The notes under the pieces: model-generated
The model's input: only the letters and a program-made list of their open reading frames with translations
Database searches by the model: none
What the model was told of the DNA's origin: nothing
Part shown: positions 1 through 11,137 of the stretch, piece after piece
Layout: the number at the start of each line of letters is the position of its first letter
How positions within the stretch are numbered: position 1 is the stretch's first letter
Assembly (NCBI GenBank): GCA_035048495.1
Contig: CM068545.1
Coordinates: 23,284,741-23,348,740 of the forward strand
Direction of reading: 5' to 3'
DNA: 64,000 nucleotides
Origin: Euptelea pleiosperma
Lineage: Eukaryota > Streptophyta > Magnoliopsida > Ranunculales > Eupteleaceae
Program-made: the position numbers and the translations under genes

Positions 1-231
1 TAATCTTATTTATGACCGACTTGATACCCATAGGCCTTAGGCCCATTTTTAGCCCATACCCATATTAAAATAAGTCATTTAATGGGTTATAAAAACTACC
101 CCTTTTAATGTTACAAAAATTAATTAAAATAAAGTATCTTTAAAGAATCTTTTTAAAAAAAAATAGAAAGTTTTAAATATACTTGCTATAACTATAAATT
201 TAATATTTGAACATTTTTCCCCATAAACTAT

Positions 232-240
232 TATAAATAG
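232..240 (+). promoter_or_regulatory. TATA-like box inside the putative LTR
   Basis: The sequence tataaatag is followed by CT-rich sequence at 262-310 (repeated ctctt/ctctc). This looks like a plant core promoter and would fit an LTR U3/R boundary. There is no other support. Confidence 0.35.
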
Positions 241-499
241 GACCCCCCGTCCTAATATCAATTCACCAATTCTCTTGAGCTCTTTCTTGCTCTCTAAACT
301 CTCTAGAGTTCTTGTTCTTGATGGTGGAGGTTCTAGTTCTAAATTCTAGAACTAGATAGGTACGGATATTCTCTTCTAGTTTGTGATTCATTTATTTTAA
401 ATTCTTGTTATATAATTTTAAATCTTCGTGGGTTGTGCTTTTGATTATCTTGCTAAATGATTATATTATTCATCATCATAATGAGGCATTCTTATTTGG

Positions 500-717
500 G
501 TTGGGTATTAGACAGGAGTGCGCATAGGCTCTGCGGCCCGGAAGTTTGGTATTAAATAGGAGTGTGCATAGGCTCTGCGGCCCGAAGGTTTGACTTAGTC
601 GGGAGTGCGCATAAGTTCTGCGGCCCGAAGGTTTGAATTAGTCGGGAATGCGCATAGGCTTTGCGGCCCGAAGGATTTGATTTAGCTGGAGTGTGCATAG
701 GCTTTGTGGCCCAGAGG
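500..717 (+). repeat. Tandem repeat, five units of 43-44 bp
   Basis: The core gtgcgcataggctctgcggc and close variants start at 518, 562, 605, 648 and 691, with a spacing of 44, 43, 43 and 43 bases. Units differ by a few substitutions. It lies within the putative LTR. The 122-codon minus-strand frame over it is a by-product of the repetition. Confidence 0.88.
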
Positions 718-1807
718 AACCCTAAAGAATTAACGATGGCTCGGTGCTCTAGGGTGAAAGACCCCAAACCCCTGTAGAAGAACCTACGGGTTGGACTTGT
801 GAAAAAAAAGGAAATGTGTGAAATAAATTTTTTGGGTTCATTCAATCGGATCATCATCATCATCTTCATCATATTTTTATATATTTGATCATGTATCCCA
901 TGTGCTCTTAATCTATGCATGTATTTAAATTAAATGAATTATAAACATGTAATTATCCTGTGGAATGTATCGGGCAAAAGCTCACGGTTTATACCGAACA
1001 AAATTTTAGATTTCATAAACGAAGATGAACCATTGACGGGGAAGACATCATGGACGAGACGGAGTTTGAGGATTAAGATAATTTTGTTTTATTTTTCTTA
1101 AGGTTTATAAATGTTCAAAAAATGATTTGTTCATGTTGGGATTGATTGAAATATTTTAATTTATATTTTGAGTACTATTAAATGCATATATCACTTGTTG
1201 GTTTCCGTTTTAAATTGACCATCAAATCATACGATTAAGTTAGAAAAAAAATCAACCGACTGAGTTTTGCCGGTCACTTTTATAAAACTGTAAATAATTG
1301 TAAAACCACTAAAAGAACTATAAAACGTCATTTTTGGCTAAAATGCATTTGTTAAAGTTGTCTCTTATGATTTTTAGAATAAAATCATTGCAGGAAATAA
1401 TTTTTCGACATACTTTGAATTTTGACCAAAAGTTAACCATTTTTCTTACAACCGCGAAAATTAATTTTAAAACTATCTTAAATGAGTGTTTTGACTTAAG
1501 TGCTTTCATAAATGATGTTTGATATAAATATTAGGTAATTATAGAGACCATAATTAGTGATTTTGATAAATATTAAAAGTTTGACTTTGATTTTGATTTT
1601 GATTATTTCAACGTAATAACTTGTTTACGCTTCCGTATTATTTTGACTATTGGAGTTGAGCTGTTATTCATCAATCACGACCGTGATTCTTGTTGTTTTC
1701 TTTATTTTTGGAGTATTTTATTTTTTATCACACCCTGGATCTTGGGTAAACGGGTTGATCCATAGGCATTCGGATTCGATTTGGGTACCCGGATTCAGGG
1801 CGTGACA

Positions 1808-1962
1808 GTTGTCGTCTTTGGTACGTAGGAGTTCGCGTAGGAATCTATTTAAAGGATTGTAACCTCTTTTGCAAAACAACATTGAATAAGAAAACAATTA
1901 AATTGGAAGAACAATTCCCCTTGAAGTGAATCGATTGTCTTATAGGAACTTGAATCCTAACA
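1808..1962 (+). repeat. 5' LTR remnant of the gypsy element
   Basis: It matches 3210-3368 almost base for base, including gttgtcgtctttggta, the caattaaattggaagaa block and the terminal tcctaaca. The first 104 bases of the LTR are missing here because of the upstream insertion. Confidence 0.85.
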
Positions 1963-1964
1963 TC

Positions 1965-1976
1965 TGGTATCGGAGC
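1965..1976 (+). other. Primer-binding site (initiator tRNA-Met type)
   Basis: The sequence tggtatcggagc starts two bases after the LTR. It differs by one base from TGGTATCAGAGC, the usual plant primer-binding site complementary to initiator tRNA-Met. Confidence 0.75.
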
Positions 1977-1999
1977 CAACATTTGATCTTATCGCTATA

Positions 2000-3081
2000 G
2001 TGACACTCAAGGAACTCAGCGATTGTCTGGATGCAATCACTCCTCAACTCGAACGGATCAATCAGTTGAGTGAGGAAATGTAGGAACTCCGAGAGGCGAT
2101 TCGATTGCTGTAAGCATCAATAGATCGACCATCCTCTTCCGCACAACCGACTGCCCCAACGACTCGAAATCCAAATCTTGAGACGTTTCAGAACGCAACA
2201 ACCCAAGTGGGTTCGGTTGTACAAGGACATCCCCTTCGGATTGATTTTTTGAAGTTTGAAGGAGAAGATCCGAAAGGTTGGGTTTTTCGGGCTGAGCAAT
2301 ATCAACAGCTTAATGGCCTTACGGATGCACAGATGGTGTCCCTAGCCTCAGTTCATCTCACAAGTGGTGCAATCTCTTGGTTTCGTTGGATGACACGTTC
2401 GATTGGGCTAATGAACTAGCGGCAACTTTCGCATGCTATATGTACACGCTTCGGATCTAGAGAGTACCTTGACCGGCCGGGGGGGAGCACTTTCAAAACT
2501 CCGACAAACTAACACGGTACGAGAGTTTCAAACTCAATTTGAGAAATTAGCTAACCGTACGACAGGTTTGAACCTTATTTAATTAGCTGCTTTATTTCGA
2601 GTTTATGTGATAATATCCAAGTTGGAATTCGAATGCTTTGGCCCTCATCCTTAACTGAAGCCTTTCACTTAGCTCTATATCAGGAGAAGTCCCTTTTAGT
2701 TTTACAAGGTTAATTCGTCTCGACGTCCTTCGATGAATGGTAATGTACAAAGCACTCAGCCACAAGCATCTACTCATATTCCTTTGAGATTATCTTCCAT
2801 TAAACGTTTAACACTTGATGAGCAAAAAGAGAGACGGGAGAAGGGACTTTGTTTCAATTGCAATGAGTTATTCAAATATGGCCACAGATGCAAACGACCT
2901 CAACTCCTTATTATAGTATTACTCCATCCGACGAGGATCATGACATTAGTGTGGAACCTTTAAATGCAGCAACAAGGCAGTTACTAGAGTACTAGTGCAA
3001 TGGGTAGATCATCCTCTCGAAGATGTTACGTGGGAGGATTACTAGGAGTTCGTTGCTCGATTTCCAGACTTTGAGAGGACA
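2000..3081 (+). pseudogene. gag plus chromodomain remnant of the gypsy element
   Basis: A gag segment at 2207-2419 reads LRIDFLKFEGEDPKGWVF and LASVHLTSGAISWF, which is characteristic of gypsy gag. A zinc knuckle follows at about 2850-2895 (CFNCNELFKYGHRC, CCHC type). At 2989-3081 another frame reads VLVQWVDHPLEDVTWEDY, then a stop, then EFVARFPDFER. That is the integrase-terminal chromodomain pattern. Gag is therefore joined almost directly to the C-terminus of pol. Stops (for example at 2417-2419) and frame changes mean no product is expected. Confidence 0.82.
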
Positions 3082-3105
3082 AGCCATCTTTCAAGGAGTG
3101 CTAGA

Positions 3106-3368
3106 TGTTAGGAACCCGCCTTATTAACAGTTTCCATATCTATTATTTCCCTAATTCATATTTCCTGTTTAAATTAGTTTTCAATTTCCATGTAAGCCAA
3201 TCTTAGCAAGTTGTCGTCTTTGGTAAGTATATAGGAGTCCGCGTAGGAATCTATTTAAAGGGTTGTAAGCTCTTTTGCAAAACAACATCGAATAAGAAAA
3301 CAATTAAATTGGAAGAACGAATCCCCTTGAAGTGAATCGATTGTCTTATAGGATCTTAGATCCTAACA
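3106..3368 (+). repeat. 3' LTR of the gypsy element (263 bp)
   Basis: It starts TGTTAGGA and ends TCCTAACA. The last 159 bases are shared with 1808-1962. The start is immediately preceded by the chromodomain remnant. Confidence 0.85.
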
Positions 3369-3898
3369 GAGTGACCTTGATGGGTTTGAGAGAGAGAGGA
3401 AGTAGAGGGAGGGAGAAAGAGGGTAGAAAATGAGAGAGAGATCGGGCTCAGGTTGGGTTGCATGAGGCCTCAGCCTGAGCCCAACCCGATTTTGATTGGG
3501 CTATCATAACTTAAGCTCGAGTCCGAGCACTAAAGGGGGCAACCCAACCCGAGCCCAACATCGGGTTAAACCCGCCCAAGGTGCAGCCCTAGTGATTTAT
3601 GGTAGTTTTTAGCTTAAAAATCTTATTTATGAAGTTGCCAATTACACATTTTAGTCTTACATAGTTACATCACCATTTTAAAAGATTTGGTAACATATTT
3701 GTAATCTTACATAGTCATTTTGAATATTTTTGGAGATGTTTTTACTAAATATATTTAGAGCGAGATAGTGTTAAATTTGTAAGTATTTTCTATGTGCAAG
3801 GGGTCCAAACGTCATACATTCGAATTCGCTCGCATTGAAATTGCACGGATTCCGAAACACAAACAAAAACTTGTGATAAAAAAACAAGCGCATCATTA
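3369..3898. other. No gene; possible hAT-like MITE fragment
   Basis: A GA-rich tract (3387-3440) is followed by sequence rich in cccaacccg and ending gtgcagccctag at about 3580-3593. The complement, ctagggctgcac, resembles hAT-type ends. A similar GC-rich block ends ttgcaaccctag at about 4457-4468. I could not pair two ends or see a TSD. The rest is AT-rich and shows nothing. Confidence 0.3.
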
Positions 3899-4142
3899 AC
3901 CCAAAGGGTTGAGTGCAGGTGGTCAGGACTCCAATCCTAAAAGTAGGAGCCTAGGAGGTTCTGAGTTCAACTCTCCATAGGGCCACCCCCTGGAAAGATT
4001 AGGGTAATAAGTGGCTCATTCCACATTAACTTTTCCAGTTCACTCCGTGTGGAAAGGGTGACTATTGTGCCCCGGGGGACTAGTCGGGTACTCTAAGAGG
4101 CCCGGATGAGACCTAGATACCCACGGTTTCAAAAAAAAAAAA
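3899..4142 (+). mobile_element. SINE-like retroposon
   Basis: A poor A-box-like start (gagtgcaggtggtcagg) is followed by a B-box-like agttcaactct at 3964-3974 and a GC-rich body. It ends in a run of 12 A at 4131-4142. That layout fits a tRNA-derived SINE on the + strand. I see no clear TSD, so the left end is approximate. Confidence 0.5.
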
Positions 4143-4714
4143 GAATAAAAGAGTGTGAGACTTGAATCTTAGTTAATAGTAGAATCATAAAAATGTACAA
4201 CCATTTTTTGCTTCAATATTATTCACTACTATTATTATTAAAAATGATATTATATATTAACATGTTGAATACGTAGTTGATTGTACTATATTATAAGATC
4301 ATGTCAAACCTCTATGCTAAGTCCAAGCCTAGCCTGATATGTAATCGGGTCTTTGAAATTAGAGTCAAACCCAGTCCGATGATTAGTTTTTGTAGCCCGC
4401 CAGGCCCAGCCCAAAGTGAGCCAGGCCTCAAAGCCAATCATACTGTCCCAGCCCATTTGCAACCCTAGGTCCTACCCTGAACATTAGAGTTTTTCCGCTA
4501 CAGCTAAGAACAGCCTTGACTACAAAAATAAATTAATGGACATGTAATCCAAGTTTTAAATTTGCTTGCTATAACGTTATTATTATGTCCATTATAACAG
4601 GTCACATCATAGTAAACAAAAAGGTGTCAAAAACCTATTTTATTATTTTTAAATAAAAATAAAATTGATAACAGTAAAAGAACAGATAACGGGCAAGATA
4701 CAGGCCCCTAGGTA
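4143..4714. other. AT-rich intergenic sequence, no gene
   Basis: I recognise no coding frame. A GC-rich patch at about 4370-4470 has the repeated cccagcccaa composition also seen near 3470-3590. Confidence 0.5.
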
Positions 4715-4722
4715 GTGTTTGG

Positions 4723-5095
4723 CAAGTTTCAAAAGGGACCGTTATAACAGTATAATGGTCTGGAGGCGTTACCGTTTTTCCGTTATAATAAAAAAAACAC
4801 TCGGGAAAAAATAGAAAAAAGGAAAAAAAATGAAAAATAACGAAAAAAAATGGAAAAAATGGGCTCTGAAATTCAAATTTTGAATTTTGAAATTTTAAAA
4901 TTTCAAAAACGGAAAATAACGAAAAAAAAATGGAATATAACGGAAAAATGTGGCAGTTTTTTTCACAATTTTTTTCCAGAAAATAACGGTCGTTATTTTC
5001 GTTACAACGGCCGTTATTTTCTAGGCGTTTTAATGGTGCGTAACGTAATGGTGCGTAACGTAATGTAATGCGTAACGGCCAATTTTGAAATCTTG
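4723..5095. mobile_element. hAT-like MITE, CAAGGTTTAAAA family, 8-bp TSD
   Basis: The ends are caagtttcaaaaggg and, at the right, the inverse of caagatttcaaaa. A perfect 8-bp direct repeat, gtgtttgg, flanks it at 4715-4722 and 5096-5103. The body is AT-rich with repeated ccgttataacgg-type palindromes and aaaataacggccgttattt stretches shared by the copies at 6903, 8087, 9440, 11138 and 11478. An 8-bp TSD points to hAT. It has no coding capacity. Confidence 0.82.
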
Positions 5096-5103
5096 GTGTT
5101 TGG

Positions 5104-5976
5104 TAGCTTAATTTTCAGATAACGGGCAAAATATCTAATATGCCATTCTCTTAATTTTCAGACATAAGTACCTTTACCAAATGATCTGAATTTACAAAAA
5201 TTAGTCAATTAAACTTTAAGCTTTCAGTGCTGAAATTAAAGTTTTACCAAACACAAACTAAGTCCATATTTTTTTCGGTTTTCAGCAGTTTTTTTTTGTT
5301 CTTTTTTGCAAATAAAATAACGGTCTTGGAGCATTACCGTTGTGATGTTATTTTTAAACAGGGATGCAATCCATGTTCCGACACTCACACAGTAGGCCAA
5401 ACAACAAATAGATTTTATTTTACATAAGCAATGATCAGGAGGCATGGAGTTAACGTGTTAACCAACAAACACATGCTCAAAGATAGCATAAAAGGAAGAT
5501 CGAAGAAGAAAGAGAGCAGAAAAGGTATACAAACCTGGTCCACTCTCAGAAACTCCAATCACTGAGAGAAAAGCTTCCAAATGCAATCGGATCGGATGAC
5601 TGCATCACCCAAAAACATAGAAATATATATATCAAGGAAAATTCAAGAGTGAGGATGAAAATTGAAAGATCAAACATTGACTGCTAGCACCTTCAAGTAA
5701 AAACCCAGTTCTCTAGAACAAATTATCTGTTCTCAAAGTGAGAAAGAAATGGAAGTTCAGAGGACAAGGTCCATCAAATTTGGGTTCAAATGTGAAACAA
5801 ACGCGTCTTCGTAGAAATTTTGATCTTCCCTCGTCAAATAACGCCTCTATGGCAGCTTTATTCAGTATTCACCACCACACCGAAAGATGCAAGTAAGAAC
5901 CGCGCATCTTCGCCTGTCAAAAAGAAAAAGTAATGCGACTTTGACTACTTTATCTTCTCTGGCTGTTTTACTCTGA
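5104..5976. other. Intergenic sequence, no gene recognised
   Basis: The composition is less AT-rich than around it. A GT on the minus strand near 5535 could act as a splice donor, so a decayed 5' exon cannot be excluded. No frame has recognisable protein similarity. Confidence 0.4.
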
Positions 5977-6447
5977 GGGTCTGTTTGTTACGTGAGAAAA
6001 AGAGTTCCAACGGCGAATATTTAGCCAGACGAATATTATCTTGGCTAAATATTTTGTCGTATCAATATTTAACAATGTTTGGTATGTGTATGAGCTAGCT
6101 CACTTCAGCTTACTTCATTTTCTTTCAATTTGAGTGGGTCCCACATACAAAGTAAGTCAAAAATAGGTTGGGAGAGTGCGGGAACCACATATTATGTCAA
6201 AGGATAAAATATTTTCATTTTTATCTTTTTATATATTAAAAAATAAATTTTTATTGAAAATAGTGATTTTCCGGCAAAATATTTGCATAAGGGGGGGAGG
6301 TGATCAAATGTTTTCCTGCCGCAGATGGCAAATATGTGGGCCCGGCTAAAATTCGCCAAGGGCGAGTGGCTGCCAAACGCACCCGGATGAATATTAGCGT
6401 AGCTAAATATTTTATTTTCCCGCTGCGGTGCCTTACCAAACAAGCCC
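5977..6447. mobile_element. PIF/Harbinger (Tourist)-like MITE
   Basis: The terminal inverted repeat is gggtctgtttgttacg at the left and, on the opposite strand at the right, gggcttgtttggtaagg. The interior shares long stretches with the elements at 15991-16490 and 25321-25804, for example atttagccagacgaatat and ggggaggtgatcaaat. The minus-strand frames over it (6192-6536) are accidental. Confidence 0.7.
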
Positions 6448-6894
6448 TCCAAAAGTAGAAAAAATTCCCCGTGGAGCACATAAAACGTGACATTGGACAC
6501 TATTAAGGGCTCACTGAGCAATGATTCATTGCCCACAACTTGGTGGGATTACACAATAAGTTTCATTGGTGATACCTATCCATTGGTTTTGAAGTTTTCA
6601 TGGGGTGATTTTTGACGGTTGGATTTGAACTTTTAATTTAGATACTCGGATTGAATGGCTAGATCAGATCAACAATATTCAGGCTGATTTTTTATGTAGG
6701 TCTACCAGGTAGTGGGCTACTCATTCAAGAGTCAGTGGGCCTGAAACAATGTGCCAGGTGTTGCGTTTTTATGCGCTCCACGGCTCTACAAGGAAAAATG
6801 CTCCACATTGTAAATTCTGTTTCTCAAAGTGACTAGCTGTTTAAAATATGGGTCGGGATCTGAGGACCTAAATTTTTGGACAAACATAAGCCTA
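6448..6894. repeat. Fragment of the dispersed foldback family
   Basis: It contains aggctgattttttatgtagg and gtcagtgggcctgaaac, hallmark pieces of the foldback family that recurs at 13590, 18370, 27540, 30208, 32000 and 33600-35217. No gene. Confidence 0.45.
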
Positions 6895-6902
6895 CATTAT
6901 AG

Positions 6903-7245
6903 CATGGTTTTAAAAATGGCTGTTTAAACAGTAACGCCCCAAGCCTATTTCTGTTCAAACCGTTTAAACACATTTTATCGTTTTTGAATAAAATGGCAAT
7001 TTTTTTGTTTTAACGGCCGTTGAAAAATTTTGTGAAAAAAACGGCCATTAAATCCGGTTAGTTCCGTTTAATTCTATTTTTTTTATTTTCAAATTTCAAA
7101 ATTTGAATTACAGTGCCATTTTTTTTCTGTTAAAATCTATTTTTTTCCATTTTTGCCCCTGGCCGTTTCAAACCGTTTTAACGGCCGTTTAAACGGTAAC
7201 GCCCCCAGTCCGTTTAACCGTTAAAACGGCCTCCTTTAAACCTTG
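6903..7245. mobile_element. hAT-like MITE, same family as 4723-5095
   Basis: It starts catggttttaaaaatgg and ends cctttaaaccttg. The flanks are cattatag (6895-6902) and cattattg (7246-7253), an 8-bp TSD with one mismatch. In this copy the usual gttataac motif is replaced by gtttaaac. Confidence 0.78.
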
Positions 7246-7287
7246 CATTATTGTATTAGTGTTACGGACTAATTAAAACCTTGGTCT

Positions 7288-7895
7288 AGAGTGATCTGAA
7301 TGTGGGCCATGTAGAACTCAATTATATTCCACACCATTTCCCCACTATTTGATCATGATTCATGAACCCGTAGTCTCTAGTGTCGCCAAATCAACTCGCA
7401 AATTTTTCACTTTGGAGACACGAACCTTCGTGGAAGATGATGAGGTTGATCACCGATTGGAAAAAAGATGGTGAATGAACGTACAATCATTTGGGTTTGG
7501 AAGATAAGAAAAGCATACTGGTGATTTCCATGAAATTGGCCTGGTACAATCCAAGAAACTGCACGGCTTCACGTTAGGCTGACAGCTATTGATGGCCGTG
7601 AGCACATGATACCTTTTGTTTTTCCTCATTCGTGTCTCTTTCCACGAAGTTTCTCTCTCACGTAGAGAAAAGGACCCTTCTTGACAATGGACATCCTGCT
7701 TATAGGAGACATGAACTACAATGTAGCGTAGCATACTAGTGTTCATTTCAACGAGCACAATGATCTTGATGCACACCCCAAAGCGAAAAATTTGCGAGTT
7801 GATTTGGCGACACTAGAGACTACGGGTTCATCAAATAGTGAGAAAATGGAGTGGAATAAAATTGGGTTCTACATGGCCCACATTCAGATCACTCT
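7288..7895. mobile_element. Element with about 120-bp terminal inverted repeats and an enclosed ORF
   Basis: The left arm (7288-7415) and right arm (7778-7895) are near-perfect reverse complements: agagtgatctgaatgtgg at the left meets ccacattcagatcactct at the right, and both share the gtagtctctagtgtcgcc block. The roughly 360-bp centre is richer in mixed sequence and holds a 108-codon minus-strand frame (7450-7776) with no family I recognise. The arm structure suggests a non-autonomous DNA transposon. I see no clear TSD. Confidence 0.65.
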
Positions 7896-8086
7896 TGAAC
7901 CCTTTCTAGAGAAAATAAAATAAACATCTGGAAATTAAACAAAAGAAGAAATGAGGGCAATAAATCTACATGGCTGTTGCAATAGAACACCTAAATAAGT
8001 CTCTCTGGGAGCACAGTTTTATAAAATAAAATGAGAAAGAAGTGTTCAGATCCTTGAATTTTATGTCAAGGATGGAAGAAACGAAT

Positions 8087-8260
8087 CTTGGCTCAGAAAA
8101 TAATGGTTGTTATTTTCGTTATAACAGAAAATAACAGTCATTATAAGGAAAAAAGCAGTAGTTATTTTCTGAGCTTTAAAACGGTACACAACGTAACGGG
8201 GAGGTTCAAATCCATTATAATGGCCATTATTTTTGTTATAACAACCATTTTTAAACCATG
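8087..8260. mobile_element. Truncated hAT-like MITE of the CAAGGTTTAAAA family
   Basis: The right end is ttttaaaccatg. It has internal gttataac palindromes and a tcagaaaataatgg block, equivalent to cccagaaaataacgg in the 11138 copy. The other terminus is missing. Confidence 0.6.
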
Positions 8261-8884
8261 CTTTTAAATGTATACCCACCTTTTTAATTTTTGAACATTT
8301 GCACCCACCGAAACCAAAATCGACTTCCTCCATCGATCGAGAGCCCTTCTCCATCCTCACTTTCAATGGTCGAGAGCTCTGTCCTCCTATCCACTGACCA
8401 AAACACCTTCCCCTTCTTCAAATCGAAACCCATTCTCCTTCTCTTCGATCGAAATTCCTTCTCCATACTTATTCCGTCGATCGTGAAGAACTGAGGCTAC
8501 TGTAAAGTCCATGTTCACTACATATATTTGTGTTGGCTAATTTCATAGGTAAATGGTTACTAGTCATAGGATTGCAAAAGTGTTTTGTCTATATTGGTGT
8601 CCTTCGGTTGTTTCTAGAAGGGATTAAATCGGGATTTCCGTTCCTATCTCCGATCCTCTCTCCACAAGCAATACTACCACACATTAAATAAATAATAAAC
8701 ATAATAAAATTAAAGCATAAATAAAATAAAACACAGTACTTACGTGGTTTGTCGCCGATCTTTTGCCAGTGACTATGTCTACGGGGAAGTCATTCAATGG
8801 CTCAACTTTACTTAGGCAAATTCATTGTACAAATCATCTCATTTTCTCTCTTATGTTAGTTTTCGCTGAATACACGAAATCCCG
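8261..8884. other. No gene; LTR-like debris
   Basis: A CT-rich 60-70 codon frame at 8291-8494 has no recognisable domain. The segment 8620-8860, including acttacgtggtttgtcgcc, resembles a minus-strand LTR end, but I cannot pair it with anything. Confidence 0.35.
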
Positions 8885-9055
8885 AGTTTGACTCCAGCAT
8901 TTGAGTCCGACTCCAAGATCAACATCCGAGTCCGAGTCTGACTCCGACTCTGACTCCAGCATCTGAGTCCGACTCCAATATCAGGTCCGAGTCCGACTCT
9001 AACATCTTAGTCCGACTCCAATATCCGGTCCGAGAAAGATCCGATATAAGAGTCC
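8885..9055. repeat. Degenerate repeat of gagtccgactc
   Basis: Many imperfect copies of gagtccgactcc and tccgactcc are spaced 6-40 bases apart, a simple degenerate satellite. No gene is associated. Confidence 0.6.
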
Positions 9056-9439
9056 GAGAAGGGATTCGAGTTGGCCGAGAAGGGCGTTCGAGACCGCTAA
9101 CTCGTCTCCAGGCAGAACCCCCATTCCTCCCCTCCTCCTACTTTACAACAAACTGTTCTTTAAATAGACCATCCTCCGCCATGTGTCAATCTAAAAGGAT
9201 CTGGAAAAATGATTTAGTGTTTTGCAATGTATAGGTCGTTATATATCAATATTACCATTTTTATGTATAAACAGTTTCCTCTTTGCTTTTTTTGGTCTCT
9301 CTTTGTTCTTCTCCTTCGTTTCTTTGAGATCTTCTTGAAATATATATTTATTCGACCTTTCAAAAAACAAAATTATGAATACTTTAATGACTTGCAGAGC
9401 CGACTTATGATACTAAAAGAGATAACTTTATGAAATAAA

Positions 9440-9719
9440 TAACTAAGGATAGTGGAATGAAAATATTATTGTTTAATGGAATGAAAATGCTATCGGAATT
9501 TAAAGGAAATAACAGAAAAAAAAATGAAAAAATGGCACTGAAATTCCATATTTGGAATTTGAATTTGGAATTTTGAAAAACAAAAAAATCGAAAATATAA
9601 TAGATTTTTTTCATAAAATAAGGGTTGTTATTTTCTAAGCATCAAAAATGTTTTTAACGTAACAGACTTGGGGCGTTACTGTTTTAACCGCCGTTAAAAC
9701 AACATTATTTTAAACCATG
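9440..9719. mobile_element. hAT-like MITE of the CAAGGTTTAAAA family, left end unclear
   Basis: The right end is attttaaaccatg, preceded by ggggcgttactgttttaacc, the mirrored end of the family. The internal gaaattccatatttggaattt block is shared with the 4723 copy. The left terminus is not identifiable. Confidence 0.55.
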
Positions 9720-9795
9720 GTTCAAACAAGTTAGCAATCAAGCATCATGATAAAACTAATAAATGGGCTCTCAAGCAATGTTATTAAACTAGCCC

Positions 9796-10130
9796 CGGCC
9801 GGTTGGTTGACCCGGTGAACCGGTTACAAAACTGGGTTGGGTCGATCCCGACCTAACAATTTAAAAAAAATGGTTCTTTTTCTATCAACCTGCTGGACCC
9901 GACCGGTTGAACCGATTACCTGATAAGAGAAAAACAGAGGCAAAGGACATCGAAAACCATAAAAAAATGAAATCAAAATGAGCAAGAACTTAGAGGAACT
10001 TTTAACAAGATTAATTACGTCAAAACGACAAAGACTAGAAATCAATCCTTTCAAGCAATCATAGTTCTTGGCCTCTTTTCTAACAACGTCATGGGTTGAA
10101 CCGGTCCCTTAACCGGATTGGTGACTGGTC
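9796..10130. repeat. Repeat rich in ccggttgaaccgg motifs
   Basis: Clusters of ggttgacccggtgaaccgg (9810-9830) and of ggttgaaccggtcccttaac (10092-10112) bracket AT-rich sequence. It is probably an unclassified MITE or SINE-type remnant; I recognise no coding sequence. Confidence 0.4.
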
Positions 10131-10143
10131 CGAATTAAGTTTT

Positions 10144-11045
10144 GGGGAATTTTGGATACCCCGTCATTTGTTCTTATCACCCCCCTTTCTCTTAATTCCC
10201 TTCATCAATTTATGAAAATCTCTAATTGCCCCGTGGGCCCATCGAAATCTCTTATCACCCCTCCCCCCAAGTGAAACACGAAAGTAATTGTAGGAGTTTT
10301 ACCCTTTCTCACTTGGTGAATAGAAAACCTAACTTCCTTTGTCGTCGAAGACAAGCGTGTCTGCGTATGCGCTTCCTGCATCCCTGTAATCGCCATCAAT
10401 GTTACGTAAGCCTCCTGCATCTCGGTGGAGAAAAGCTTTGACAAGCTAGAGAGTGGAGGCACCTCTCGTTCCGCAGGTAGTCATCGTTGTTCAGACTGAT
10501 AAGTCCGAACAATGCTTTACTGTGCAGACTGTTAAGTCCGAACAGTGAATGATTGTCCGAACTTAGCAGTCCGAACAATCAATTCAAAGACTATGACAGA
10601 GACTGCACGAGAAAAAAAAAACCCAATGTATCGTTCTTGTGAGATTACTAGAAATTCTTCTTAGAATGGTTTCGAAAATGCAATTAGAATGATTTTGTCG
10701 ATTAAAAAAAATTGAATTCAAATACATACATCCATTGATTCCTCCATTGATTGCTTTACTCAAAAGTTTATCAAATGAGAGTTGTACAAGATGTAAAATA
10801 CAACCTTAGAATCGTTTAGGTATTCTCCCTTTGCTATATCAATAGCCTCCCTCACTTTGAAATAGTATCCATTACTCTAGTAGAAATAGAAATGGGTTAA
10901 TTAAAGAAACAAAGGGGGTAAAGTTGATATTTTATATATCTTGTGGGGGGAAGATAAGAGAAAACACATAGGATATAGATGTCATTTTAATTATAGTTTA
11001 AGTGATGGATAAAAAGAGAAATTAACGGGGTATCCAAAATTCGCC
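10144..11045. mobile_element. Non-autonomous Mutator-like element (902 bp) with a perfect 9-bp TSD
   Basis: The termini are ggggaattttggataccccg and the inverse of ggcgaattttggataccccg. A perfect 9-bp direct repeat, ttaagtttt, flanks the element at 10135-10143 and 11046-11054. A 9-bp TSD is typical of Mutator-like elements. The interior (about 10260-10600) is less AT-rich and includes three variants of an aagtccgaacaatg motif. Short overlapping frames (71 codons + and 85 codons -) have no recognisable domain. No transposase is present. Confidence 0.8.
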
Positions 11046-11137
11046 TTAAGTTTTATATGAATGATGTCGGATCATATTATGACATTTCAGGAATTGAAGA
11101 ATCTACTGTACCCAGCACCATGCCTAGTAGAGGGGAC

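Larger units (their letters stand above)
1..1807. mobile_element. 3' part of an LTR retrotransposon, probably its LTR, cut by the window edge
   Basis: This stretch has no open coding frame. It ends at 1798-1807 with gggcgtgaca, which is inverse to the TGTCACGCCC start common in plant gypsy LTRs. Right after it, at 1808, the sequence continues in the middle of another element's LTR (compare 3210 onward), so I infer that this element inserted into that 5' LTR. A TATA-like box and a five-copy tandem repeat fit LTR promoter and transcript sequence. The left end and TSD lie outside the window, and the superfamily is inferred only from the terminus. Confidence 0.55.
1808..3368 (+). mobile_element. 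Internally deleted Ty3/gypsy retrotransposon
   Basis: In order: a 5' LTR remnant (1808-1962), a primer-binding site, a gag remnant, a chromodomain-like remnant, and a complete 3' LTR (3106-3368). The 3' LTR begins tgttagga and ends tcctaaca, a typical inverted LTR terminus. Protease, reverse transcriptase, RNase H and the integrase core are absent, so the element is non-autonomous. The first part of the 5' LTR was separated by the insertion at 1-1807. Confidence 0.87.

Noticed and set aside
500..717. Possible CRISPR-like array
   Set aside because: The repeats are contiguous tandem units without unique spacers, in a plant nuclear retrotransposon.
552..920. 122-codon minus-strand frame
   Set aside because: It overlaps the 43-44 bp tandem repeat; the repeated peptide comes from the repeat and the rest has no similarity.
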